A DNA stretch of 15,723 nt, taken from Caccocola sp964450835. Its GTDB lineage: Bacteria; Synergistota; Synergistia; Synergistales; Synergistaceae. The stretch covers positions 1 through 15,723 of the forward strand of contig CAYVEQ010000037.1 of NCBI GenBank assembly GCA_964450835.1, in the 5' to 3' direction. The notes under the pieces were generated by a model. The model was not told the DNA's origin, searched no databases, and was given only the letters and a program-made list of their open reading frames with translations. Within the stretch, counting starts at the first letter, position 1. Each line of letters begins with the position of its first letter. Shown here piece by piece: positions 1-6,374 of the stretch. The translations under genes and the position numbers were made by a program.

Positions 1-621
1 GCCTCGGATTATGTCTACGAACAGCTCAGAAAGAAAATTTTCGGGAAATCTCTCCGCAGCGGCCAGCGGCTTCCGGAGGTCGCTGTCGCGAGAGAGATGA
101 ACGTGAGCCGCACGCCTGTGCGCGAGGCTCTGCGGCGTCTTGAAAGCGAGGGGCTGGTTCGGATTGCGCCCGGCTTCGGTGCCTGCCTCGCCTCGCCGAC
201 GCGCCGGGAGATTATGGACACTTACGAGGTGCGGGAGACTCTCGAACTGATGGCGATACGCAAGGCCGCCCGCGTGATAACGCCGCTTCAGCTCTGCATG
301 CTTCAGGAGAAGATAGACGAGGAGCGCGACATCTTCAAGCGAAAGGATCTCGAGGCCTATCTTAAGGTCAACGACGCCTTTCACATCATCATAGCGGAGT
401 CTTCCGGCAACGGCACGCTTGCGGACTACGTGCGCAATATTCTCTCGCGCATTTTTGTCCAGATGATTTTTTTCGAGTCTTTCTTTGATTTCGACACAAA
501 CCCGAGCCTTGACGACCATATCATGATTCTGGAGGCTCTGAAGGCCCGCAACGAAGAAAGGTGCGCCGCGCTCATCAGCGAGCATCTGCGCCTTTCCATG
601 GCGGGGCTGAAATCTCAGTAG
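1..621 (+). CDS. GntR-family transcriptional regulator, FadR/FCD type (5' end missing)
   Basis: This is a DNA-binding regulator with a winged-helix N-terminus and an FCD ligand-binding domain. The reading frame is open from base 1, so the start codon lies left of the window; 206 codons are visible. The GntR recognition region is clear in the first 50 visible residues (LPEVAVAREMNVSRTPVREA, then ALRRLESEGLV). The FCD domain fills the rest, with the family's metal-site pattern of Asp/His in NDAFH, DDHIMILEAL and ISEHL. Homologues respond to small organic acids, but the ligand cannot be told from the sequence. The gene stops at TAG (619-621) and converges on argG, with a shared terminator between them. 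The ATG at base 97 lies inside the helix-turn-helix and is not the real start. Family assignment is firm; the regulon is unknown. Confidence 0.92.
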   Translation, partial: ASDYVYEQLRKKIFGKSLRSGQRLPEVAVAREMNVSRTPVREALRRLESEGLVRIAPGFGACLASPTRREIMDTYEVRETLELMAIRKAARVITPLQLCMLQEKIDEERDIFKRKDLEAYLKVNDAFHIIIAESSGNGTLADYVRNILSRIFVQMIFFESFFDFDTNPSLDDHIMILEALKARNEERCAALISEHLRLSMAGLKSQ

Positions 622-644
622 TGCCGCGCGCGCCGTCAATAAAT

Positions 645-684
645 AAAAAAAGCGGGGAGGCCAGCGCCTTCCCCGCCGTTTTTT
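645..684. terminator. Bidirectional rho-independent terminator between the GntR gene and argG
   Basis: A 9-bp GC-rich stem (652-660 with 668-676) closes a 7-nt loop. It is followed by six T on the plus strand (679-684) and preceded by an A-rich tract (644-651) that gives a U-run on the minus strand. It can therefore end both convergent transcripts, in a gap of only 67 bases. Confidence 0.87.
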
Positions 685-688
685 CGCG

Positions 689-1951
689 CTATTTCGTCGC
701 GTCTTTTCCTTTTTCCATTACCAGTTTGTCGATCGGGTTGATGTTTTTCTCCGTGTGCACCTGGCGCCATGTTTTTATCGGCATGCCCCATATCTTGATG
801 AAGCCGACCGAGGCCGACTGGTCGAAGATGTCGCCGGCCGAGTATGTGGCGAGCTCTTTGCTGTATACGGAACTGCTCGACTTCATGCCGTCGATGACGC
901 AGCTGCCTTTGTAGAGTTTCATGCGGACTGTGCCGCTGACGGTCTTCTGCGTGGCCTCTACGAAGGCCTGTATCGCCTCCATGAGCGGGGAGAACCAGTA
1001 GCCCTCGTATGTGAGTTCGCCGAATTTCACTTCGAGTTCTTTTTTCGTTTTCAGGACGTCCTTTGAAAGCGTCAGTGTCTCCAGCTTTTTGTGCGCAGCA
1101 AGCAGTGCGAGAGCTCCCGGGCACTCGTAGACTTCGCGGCTCTTGAAGCCGACGAGGCGGTCTTCTATCATGTCGATCCTGCCGTATCCGGCTTTGCCCG
1201 CCGTCTTGTTCATATAGTCTATCAGTTCGATCGCACCCAGTCTCTCGCCGTTGACAGCGACCGGTATGCCGGCCTCGAAAGCGATTTCGACGGTGACTTC
1301 CTCGTCTGGGGCCTCTTTTGGGTCGGTGGTAAGCTTATACGCGTCTTTCGGCGGTTCGTTCCACGGGTCTTCGAGCACGCCGCACTCTATCGAGCGGCCC
1401 CAGAGGTTGTCGTCGATGCTGTACGGGCTTTTTCTCGTCGTGGGCACGGGAACGTTGTGAGCCGCCGCGTAGTCCATCTCTTCCTCGCGGGTGAAGCCCC
1501 AGTCGCGTACCGGTGCGAGAACGTCGATGTCAGGGTTAAGGGCGTTGCAGGCGACTTCGATACGCACCTGATCCTGCCCTTTTCCCGTGCAGCCGTGGGC
1601 CACGGCCACGGCTCCCTCTTTTTCGGCGCACCAGATAAGAGCCTGAGCGATCATCGGGCGCGAGAGGGCCGAGTTGAGCGGGTAGACTCCCTGATACACG
1701 GCGTTGGCTTTGAGCGCCGGCCACACGAAGGTGTCGATGAAAGCCTCGCGCAGATCTACGATGTAGGCTTTCGCGGCTCCGGCGAAGTAGGCTTTCTCCT
1801 TTATCTCCTCGAGATTGTCGGCCTGCTGCCCCACGTGCATCGTGAGCGTCACCACGTCATATCCTTGGTCGTGCAGCCACGGGATGGCCACCGATGTGTC
1901 GAGCCCGCCGCTGTAAGCAAGTATTACCTTTCCCTTTTTTTCCTCTGCCAT
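689..1951 (-). CDS. argG: Argininosuccinate synthase
   Basis: This cytosolic enzyme joins citrulline and aspartate with ATP to make argininosuccinate, the penultimate step of arginine synthesis. The 420-residue product has the N-type ATP pyrophosphatase loop AYSGGLDTS at residues 12-20, the GCTGKGQDQVR segment, and the SPYSIDDNLWGRSIE block typical of the family; its length is slightly above the usual 400. The ATG at 1951 is chosen because AAGGAGGA sits 8 nt upstream. The same frame stays open to 2056, but that stretch is the leader's terminator and T-box, so it is not translated. argH is not in the window. Expression is most likely controlled by the T-box leader just upstream, that is, by uncharged tRNA rather than by a repressor. 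Identification is essentially certain. Confidence 0.97.
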   Translation of the reverse strand: MAEEKKGKVILAYSGGLDTSVAIPWLHDQGYDVVTLTMHVGQQADNLEEIKEKAYFAGAAKAYIVDLREAFIDTFVWPALKANAVYQGVYPLNSALSRPMIAQALIWCAEKEGAVAVAHGCTGKGQDQVRIEVACNALNPDIDVLAPVRDWGFTREEEMDYAAAHNVPVPTTRKSPYSIDDNLWGRSIECGVLEDPWNEPPKDAYKLTTDPKEAPDEEVTVEIAFEAGIPVAVNGERLGAIELIDYMNKTAGKAGYGRIDMIEDRLVGFKSREVYECPGALALLAAHKKLETLTLSKDVLKTKKELEVKFGELTYEGYWFSPLMEAIQAFVEATQKTVSGTVRMKLYKGSCVIDGMKSSSSVYSKELATYSAGDIFDQSASVGFIKIWGMPIKTWRQVHTEKNINPIDKLVMEKGKDATK

Positions 1952-1992
1952 TTGAATTTCCTCCTTAAAAATTTTTTCTGTTTTTTCAATAT

Positions 1993-2030
1993 AAAAAGCC
2001 CGTCCCTCTCGTTCTCTGAAAGGGACGGGC
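1993..2030 (-). terminator. T-box-controlled intrinsic terminator
   Basis: A perfect 10-bp stem (GCCCGTCCCT at 2030-2021 with AGGGACGGGC at 2007-1998, read on the minus strand) closes a 13-nt loop and is followed by five U. It lies between the T-box and the argG ribosome-binding site, where a transcription attenuator should be. Confidence 0.92.
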
Positions 2031-2291
2031 ATTGTTTTCGCTGCCCGCGGTGCCACCCTCGTTGGCGCTTTCGTGCCCGCTTCGTTTAATTTACGCTCGG
2101 GGGCGCGGAGTTTCTGTCTTCTCTGCGAGAGGCGCTTTCAGCCAGCGGCTCCTCATCTCTGTCGCCGAACGATAAAACCCATCTCCCCGTCACCGCGTAA
2201 AGCCTTATGCGTATCACGGGAAATTCGTCGTATGCGTATCGTCCGTCCGCCGGATAAAAGCCTCACTGGCGCTCCTCCTTCGCAAAAGTCC
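1993..2291 (-). promoter_or_regulatory. T-box riboswitch (tRNA-sensing leader) of argG
   Basis: The minus-strand leader carries the near-invariant T-box AGGGTGGCACCGCGGG at 2059-2044. Its UGGC bulge (2055-2052) should pair with the GCCA end of an uncharged tRNA whose discriminator base is G. Upstream, an AGTGA S-turn motif (2267-2263) lies next to CGCC (2271-2268), which can pair with GGCG (2166-2163) to close the specifier loop of stem I. A later hairpin with a GCTGAAAGC segment fits the stem III region. The terminator's first arm (2030-2021) can instead pair with the T-box as antiterminator. For argG an arginine codon is expected, and CGT at 2171-2169 is the best placed, but ATC and TTC overlap it and I could not fix the specifier by hand folding. 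The T-box identity is firm; the amino acid is inferred. Confidence 0.92.
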
Positions 2292-2298
2292 GAGAGTT

Positions 2299-2326
2299 AT
2301 TCTAACAGATAGCGCGCTTCTGTCAA
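2299..2326 (-). promoter_or_regulatory. Sigma-70-type promoter of the argG T-box transcript
   Basis: On the minus strand TTGACA (2326-2321) is separated by 16 nt from TAGAAT (2304-2299). The predicted start near 2292 gives a leader of about 340 nt, which neatly contains the whole T-box. No other good promoter is seen between surE and argG. Confidence 0.75.
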
Positions 2327-2330
2327 CCGC

Positions 2331-2349
2331 GCGCGGCGGAATGCCGCGC
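2331..2349 (-). terminator. GC hairpin after surE, possible weak terminator
   Basis: A perfect 7-bp inverted repeat (GCGCGGC at 2331-2337 and GCCGCGC at 2343-2349) lies 18 bases beyond the surE stop. It has no U-tract after it and abuts the argG -35 box, so termination here is only a possibility. Confidence 0.3.
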
Positions 2350-2366
2350 CTTTCGCACCCGGACGC

Positions 2367-3164
2367 TCACTTTCCGAGTGCCTCGCTAACATCGCGCTCC
2401 ATCGAAAGAGACGCGATTTTTTCAAGCGCCGCAAAAGATGTCATTTCCAGATGGAGGGGTGTCACCGAGGCATAGCCAAGCGATACGGCGAGCACGTCCG
2501 TATCCTCCGAGGTGTCGTCCTCGATGTGTCCGCCTACCCAGTAGGAGTCGCCGCCGAAGGGGGTCTTTATCACCGTGATTTTGTCGCGGTAGCGGCGTTT
2601 GCCTTTGCGCGTCAGCTTTACGCCGCGCAGTTTTTTCAGCGGGACATTCGGCACGTTGACGTTGTAGAGCAGCCCATCCTCCATCGGGTGTTTTTCGGTC
2701 CATTCCAGCAGCTCCGCCGCGACGCGGGAGGCCGTTTCGTAGTGCGGCGCGCTTCGCGCGCGGCCGCATGAGAGCGATACCGCCATCGCGGGAAGTCCCG
2801 CGACGACGCCCTCCATCGCGGCGCAGACCGTGCCGGAATAGGTGATGTCGTCGCCCAGGTTCGGGCCGCGGTTTATGCCCGCTATAACCATTTCGGCGGG
2901 AAAATGCAGCGCCTCGAGGGCAAGTATCACAGAATCCGTCGGAGTGCCGTCGCAGCACATGCACTCGGCACCGCGCGTGAGAGAGACGTTGGCCTTTTTG
3001 ACCTGAAGCGGCCTGTCCATGGTCATGGCGTGTCCGGCCCCGCTCCGCTCCCTGTCCGGCGCGCAGACGAAGACCTCGTAGCCGCCTTCGCGCAGCGACG
3101 CGGCGAGCGCCTGTATTCCTTCGGCGTATACGCCGTCGTCGTTGGTGAGAAGTATTTTTTTCAC
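2367..3164 (-). CDS. surE: 5'/3'-nucleotidase SurE
   Basis: SurE is a metal-dependent phosphatase acting on nucleoside 5'- and 3'-monophosphates (and in some species on short polyphosphate), linked to stationary-phase survival and nucleotide salvage. The 265-residue product shows the family signature from the first residues: KKILLTNDDG with metal ligands D9 and D10, S41 in the SGAGHAMT loop, and N98 in GINRGPNLGDDITYSGT. Length is normal. It starts with GTG (3164-3162); an AGGAGA site 6 nt upstream overlaps the stop codon of the M50 gene, leaving 10 bases between the two. The genes are therefore very probably co-transcribed and translationally coupled. No functional link between the protease and SurE is known to me; the pairing may be no more than operon packing. 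Confidence 0.96.
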   Translation of the reverse strand: MKKILLTNDDGVYAEGIQALAASLREGGYEVFVCAPDRERSGAGHAMTMDRPLQVKKANVSLTRGAECMCCDGTPTDSVILALEALHFPAEMVIAGINRGPNLGDDITYSGTVCAAMEGVVAGLPAMAVSLSCGRARSAPHYETASRVAAELLEWTEKHPMEDGLLYNVNVPNVPLKKLRGVKLTRKGKRRYRDKITVIKTPFGGDSYWVGGHIEDDTSEDTDVLAVSLGYASVTPLHLEMTSFAALEKIASLSMERDVSEALGK

Positions 3165-3174
3165 GGATATTCTC

Positions 3175-3792
3175 CTACAGCATGATTATATGAAGAAGCG
3201 CGGACACAATCGGGTACATCAGGTACGGAAAGACACCCAGCACGAGAAGGCCGACGATGACAAACATTCCGTAACGTTCGAGCCTGTAGTAATATTTCAT
3301 GCAGCTGTAAGGTAGCAGTACGTAGAGCACGCGGGAGCCGTCGAGCGGCGGTATCGGGATTAAGTTGAAAGAGGCGAGGCCCAAGTTTATATATATCATA
3401 ATCAGTATGAACTGCTGCGCCGCCCAGCTGCGGAACAGTCCGGGAAAGAAATTCACCAGCCGCGCGCAGATGAAGGCCGTCAGCAGATTACCTGCTACGC
3501 CCGCCAGGCTGACGATTATTATGTCGCGCTTCGGGCGCTTGAAATAGCGCGTGTCTATCGGGACCGGCCTCGCCCACCCGAAGCGGAAGATCAGAAGGCA
3601 GAGGGCGCCTACCGGGTCCAGATGGTCGAGCGGGTTGAGCGACAGGCGCCCCTCGCGCTCCGCCGTCGGGTCGCCGAGCAGTTTCGCCGCGTAGCCGTGG
3701 CAAAATTCGTGGAAGGTAATGGCCCACAACACCGCCGGAACGGTCAGCAGAAGGTTCGCCACTCCCCCCTGCGAAAAAAGTTGTCTTAACAA
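3175..3792 (-). CDS. M50 (site-2 protease-like) membrane metalloprotease
   Basis: This is a small polytopic zinc protease of the site-2 protease superfamily, of the short bacterial group without a PDZ domain. The 205-residue product has HEFCH (residues 28-32, the HExxH zinc site) inside the first long hydrophobic segment, the NPLDHLDPVG and FGWARPVP segments typical of this group, and a distal PPLDGS (D151 the third ligand) in another membrane helix. Four to six hydrophobic stretches are visible. Substrates are unknown. The start is a TTG at 3792; no in-frame ATG precedes it and a weak AAGGA site lies 12 nt upstream, so the start is tentative, although homologues begin at about this point. 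It heads an operon with surE under its own promoter, placed just after thiN. Confidence 0.9.
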   Translation of the reverse strand: MLRQLFSQGGVANLLLTVPAVLWAITFHEFCHGYAAKLLGDPTAEREGRLSLNPLDHLDPVGALCLLIFRFGWARPVPIDTRYFKRPKRDIIIVSLAGVAGNLLTAFICARLVNFFPGLFRSWAAQQFILIMIYINLGLASFNLIPIPPLDGSRVLYVLLPYSCMKYYYRLERYGMFVIVGLLVLGVFPYLMYPIVSALLHIIML

Positions 3793-3830
3793 CAGATGTT
3801 CACATCCTTAGCTTTTGTCTTTCGCGGATT

Positions 3831-3858
3831 ATTCTATCACTAGAGCGCGCGGCGTCAA
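3831..3858 (-). promoter_or_regulatory. Promoter of the M50-surE operon
   Basis: On the minus strand TTGACG (3858-3853) and TAGAAT (3836-3831) are separated by 16 nt, giving a start near 3824 and a leader of about 30 nt. The -35 box overlaps the TGA stop of thiN, so the thiN and M50 units are tightly packed and read-through is possible. Confidence 0.72.
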
Positions 3859-4574
3859 AAGGCGGCGCACCACGTCCAGTAGAAGCCGAGTGTTCCTTCG
3901 CGGCACGAAACGGCGACGCGCCTGCTTTCCCCGACGCGGTTGCTCACGGCGTAGGGAAAGCCGTATTCAAGCTCCGCGCCGTCAAGCGGCCAGCGCGTGC
4001 CGCTTAAGCCGACGCCCGCGCAGCGGGGCGAGAAGGAAATCAGAGAGACAGCCTCGGGGCGGCGTTCAAATGTCAACAGGCGCCTCTCGCCACCGGTTAA
4101 AAAAATCATTCCCTCCGAGTCGTCCGCGACGCAGAAAGGGACGCCGCTCCGCGTCATGCCGACAAAGGAGACGACAGCGCTCCACAGATGATCGAAGCGA
4201 CCGCCGAAGGCGCCGGTCAAAATTATATTCGTGCCGCCCGCGCAGCGTTCCCGCACGAAAATTTGAAGAGCCAGCTGGAAATCGGTAAGGTCTTTGTCTC
4301 TTTCATACCTGCGCTCCGGCACGCCGAGCGACGCGGCCCAGCGCCGGCCGGGGACGCTTCCGCTGTCGCGGTCGCCGATAAGCAGGCTCGGAACGACGCC
4401 GGCCCCGCGGCAGATGTCGACGCCTCTGTCCACGGCCCACACCTCGCCCAGCGAGGCAAGACGCGCCAGAAAACCCGGCGAGGGCGCGCGCCCTCCCAGT
4501 ACCATCACAACGCTCTCCCTTTCCTCCCGCCGGCAGGAGTCTATTTCGATTCCGGGAAGTCTTATCGTATTCAA
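3855..4574 (-). CDS. thiN: Thiamine pyrophosphokinase (thiamine diphosphokinase)
   Basis: The enzyme transfers pyrophosphate from ATP to free thiamine, making the cofactor TPP in one step. Motifs of the family, numbered from the chosen start, are VLGG near residue 25, GDRDS at 67-71, DKDLTDFQLAL beginning at 93, and GAFGGRFDH ending at 129. The TTG at 4574 is preferred: AAAGGTGG lies 7 nt upstream and it falls just after the predicted promoter. An ATG at 4505, with an AGGGAG site before it, would give a 216-residue protein closer to the usual length and cannot be excluded. An upstream TTG at 4607 lies between the -35 and -10 elements and is rejected. The gene is divergent from the thi salvage operon. 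No riboswitch lies in its own very short leader. Confidence 0.93.
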   Translation of the reverse strand: MNTIRLPGIEIDSCRREERESVVMVLGGRAPSPGFLARLASLGEVWAVDRGVDICRGAGVVPSLLIGDRDSGSVPGRRWAASLGVPERRYERDKDLTDFQLALQIFVRERCAGGTNIILTGAFGGRFDHLWSAVVSFVGMTRSGVPFCVADDSEGMIFLTGGERRLLTFERRPEAVSLISFSPRCAGVGLSGTRWPLDGAELEYGFPYAVSNRVGESRRVAVSCREGTLGFYWTWCAAF

Positions 4575-4597
4575 GAGCAGGCCACCTTTCACGCAAC

Positions 4598-4626
4598 TTT
4601 GTAGCAACGCGCGTCGTCTTTGTCAA
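4598..4626 (-). promoter_or_regulatory. thiN promoter
   Basis: TTGACA (4626-4621, minus strand), a 17-nt spacer and TACAAA (4603-4598) predict a start near 4591, about 17 nt before the TTG start of thiN. The -35 is a full consensus match and the -10 is weaker. The -35 box is one half of a palindrome whose other half is the -35 box of the thi operon. Confidence 0.6.
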
Positions 4627-4627
4627 G

Positions 4628-4656
4628 TTGACAGCGCCGCGGCGAGATGATAATCT
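4628..4656 (+). promoter_or_regulatory. Promoter of the thiD-thiM-thiE-thiW operon
   Basis: TTGACA (4628-4633), a 17-nt spacer and TAATCT (4651-4656) place transcription start at about 4662-4664, right at the first base of the TPP aptamer. The weak -10 makes the exact register uncertain (GATAAT two bases upstream is an alternative), but the position relative to the riboswitch is strongly in favour. Confidence 0.6.
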
Positions 4657-4663
4657 ATGAAAA

Positions 4664-4739
4664 ACTCCGGGGGAGCGAAAGCTGAGAGGAAGGAAACTTC
4701 GACCCCAGACCTGATCCGGTCAATGCCGGCGTAGGGAGC
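4664..4739 (+). promoter_or_regulatory. TPP riboswitch (THI element)
   Basis: The conserved core is easily read: CTGAGA at 4682-4687, an ACCTGATC segment around 4709-4716, and GCCGGCGTAGGGAG at 4725-4738. CTCC (4665-4668) pairs with GGAG (4735-4738) to close stem P1. This family binds thiamine pyrophosphate and normally switches thiamine genes off. A terminator follows 22 nt later, so control is probably at transcription, although the terminator's U-run also touches the ribosome-binding site of thiD. Confidence 0.97.
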
Positions 4740-4760
4740 GAGGCTGCATAAGACAATGAA

Positions 4761-4788
4761 AGTCCCGCGCCGAGCGGGGCTTTTTTTT
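4761..4788 (+). terminator. Riboswitch-controlled terminator ahead of thiD
   Basis: AGTCCCGC (4761-4768) pairs with GCGGGGCT (4774-4781) around a 5-nt loop, followed by a run of eight T (4781-4788). The thiD ribosome-binding site AGGAGG begins at the very next base (4789). An upstream near-copy of the right arm, GCGAGGCT at 4738-4745, directly after P1, could capture the left arm when TPP is absent. Confidence 0.9.
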
Positions 4789-4801
4789 AGGAGGGATTAC
4801 G

Positions 4802-5632
4802 ATGCGGCATGGCATATACAGAGGCATGGCGATGACGGTCGCGGGCAGCGATTCTGGCGGCGGCGCGGGAATACAGGCCGACCTCAAAACTTTTGCGGCT
4901 CTCAAAATTTTCGGGACTTCCGCCGTAACGGCGGTTACGGTGCAAAACTCCGTCGGCGTGAGCGGCATACACGCGGTGCCGCCCGAGATTGTCAGGGCGC
5001 AGATATTATCGGTGGGCGGGGATTTCCCGATCGATGCGATAAAGACGGGGATGCTCGGCAGCCGAGGCGCGATAAAGGCTGCGGCGGCGGGCATCGCGGC
5101 GCTCGGGATAAAAAAAATCGTGGTAGACCCGGTGATGGTGGCGCAGAGCGGCGATTCGCTACTTGAAGACGACGCCGTCGACGCGGTGAAAAATATTGTG
5201 GTTCCTCTCGCTTTGATAGTCACTCCGAACCTGCCCGAGGCGGAGAAGCTGACAGGCAGGCCGGTGCGCACGGTCGAAGATATGAAGGACGCGGCGGAAG
5301 AAATAGCGAAGCTCGGCTGCGGCGCGGTGCTGGTCAAGGGCGGCCACCTTGAGGGAAGTCCGGACGTGATAACGGACGTGCTTTACCGCGACGGGACGGC
5401 GACGCTCTTTCGTGACAGGCGCATTGAAACGTCCGCGAACCACGGCACGGGCTGCACATTGAGCTCGGCGATAGCGGCGGAGCTCGCGGCGGGCTGTCCT
5501 CTCGACGAGGCGGTGCGGCGCGCGCGCCTCTACCTTCGCGCCGGGCTTCACTACGGCGTGACGGCGGGCCGCGGCGCCGGCTGCCTGGGGCACGCCGTTA
5601 CCATGCCGTGGATAGAAATAATAAATGGCTAA
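4802..5632 (+). CDS. thiD: Hydroxymethylpyrimidine/phosphomethylpyrimidine kinase
   Basis: ThiD phosphorylates HMP and then HMP-P to HMP-PP, the pyrimidine half of thiamine. The 276-residue ribokinase-fold protein has the family's N-terminal loop AGSDSGGGAGIQAD at residues 14-27, VVDPVMVAQSGD around 107-118, TPNLPEAEKL at 141-150 and the anion-hole GTGC at 215-218. The ATG at 4802 has AGGAGG 7 nt upstream, immediately after the riboswitch terminator. It is the first gene of a four-gene salvage operon, and its last 8 bases overlap thiM. No fused ThiE or TenA domain is present. Control is by the TPP riboswitch. Confidence 0.97.
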   Translation: MRHGIYRGMAMTVAGSDSGGGAGIQADLKTFAALKIFGTSAVTAVTVQNSVGVSGIHAVPPEIVRAQILSVGGDFPIDAIKTGMLGSRGAIKAAAAGIAALGIKKIVVDPVMVAQSGDSLLEDDAVDAVKNIVVPLALIVTPNLPEAEKLTGRPVRTVEDMKDAAEEIAKLGCGAVLVKGGHLEGSPDVITDVLYRDGTATLFRDRRIETSANHGTGCTLSSAIAAELAAGCPLDEAVRRARLYLRAGLHYGVTAGRGAGCLGHAVTMPWIEIING

Positions 5633-6374
5633 GCCGCTCGTTTACCAGATTACAAACTCCGTTTCGGCGCAGCTGCAGGCGGACTGCGTCGCTCTGCTCG
5701 GCGGGCTTTCCGTGATGTCGCGGCATCCCGGAGAGGCGGCCGAAATCGCGGCCTCCTGCGACGCCCTTTTGATAAACATCGGCACGCCGCCGGAATGCGC
5801 ACGCGAGCTTTATCTTTCCGCCGCGCTCGCGGCAAACGCGGCGGGGCGCCCCGTCGTCCTGGACGCGGTGGGCTGCGGCTTTACGCGCTTCCGCACGGAG
5901 ACGGTCGGCGAACTGCTGGCCTCGGTTAAATTTTCCGTAATAAAGGGAAATTTCGCGGAAATTTCCGCGCTCGCCGGAGCCGGAGCGGCGCCGCGCGGCG
6001 TCTCATGCGAAAACGCGGAAAGAGACGCCGCGGAGATAACGGCGGAACTCGCCGCGAAAATAGGCGCGGTCGTCTACTGCACGGGGGAGCGCGACTTCGT
6101 ATCCGACGGCGGACGGCGCGAGACCGTCTGCGGCGGATCGCCTCTGCTTGCAGTGACAAGCGGCACCGGATGCGCTCTCGGCAGCGCCACGGCTCTCATG
6201 TGCGTCCGCGAAGCGCCTTTTGAGGCCTCGCTCCGCGCCCTCAGGCTCTTTAAGAGAGCCGCGGCGCTGGCCGAGCGCCGCGCCGGGCTATTCGCCCCAT
6301 ATTCCTTCAGGACTCTCTTCATGGACCTGCTCGCACGGCTTAACGACGGGGAGGATGAAAAAAATGTACGATAG
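5625..6374 (+). CDS. thiM: Hydroxyethylthiazole kinase
   Basis: ThiM phosphorylates the salvaged thiazole alcohol (HET) to HET-P. The 249-residue product begins almost at the substrate-binding ITNSV (residues 9-13) and contains LLINIGT (48-54), VIKGN (105-109) and SGTGC (179-183) with the catalytic-loop cysteine. The usual DPVG segment reads DAVG at 80-83. An in-frame stop immediately precedes the ATG, so 5625 is the earliest start. There is no strong ribosome site, and the 8-base overlap with thiD suggests translational coupling. Its end overlaps thiE by 11 bases. Salvage of thiazole rather than de novo synthesis fits the absence of thiG and thiH here. Confidence 0.95.
   Translation: MAKPLVYQITNSVSAQLQADCVALLGGLSVMSRHPGEAAEIAASCDALLINIGTPPECARELYLSAALAANAAGRPVVLDAVGCGFTRFRTETVGELLASVKFSVIKGNFAEISALAGAGAAPRGVSCENAERDAAEITAELAAKIGAVVYCTGERDFVSDGGRRETVCGGSPLLAVTSGTGCALGSATALMCVREAPFEASLRALRLFKRAAALAERRAGLFAPYSFRTLFMDLLARLNDGEDEKNVR

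Noticed and set aside
1952..2056. In-frame 35-codon N-terminal extension of argG
   Set aside because: It runs through the T-box terminator and antiterminator. The ATG at 1951 has a strong ribosome site and matches the family N-terminus.
1091..2089. Plus-strand open frame of 332 codons opposite argG
   Set aside because: It is antisense to a highly conserved gene and its leader, resembles no family I know, and is explained by the codon bias of GC-rich DNA.
4575..4607. Upstream TTG start for thiN at 4607
   Set aside because: It lies between the predicted -35 and -10 elements, upstream of the transcription start.
6220..6363. Long N-terminal extension of thiE
   Set aside because: It overlaps thiM in another frame, and the ThiE domain begins just after the ATG at 6364, which has a well-placed ribosome site.
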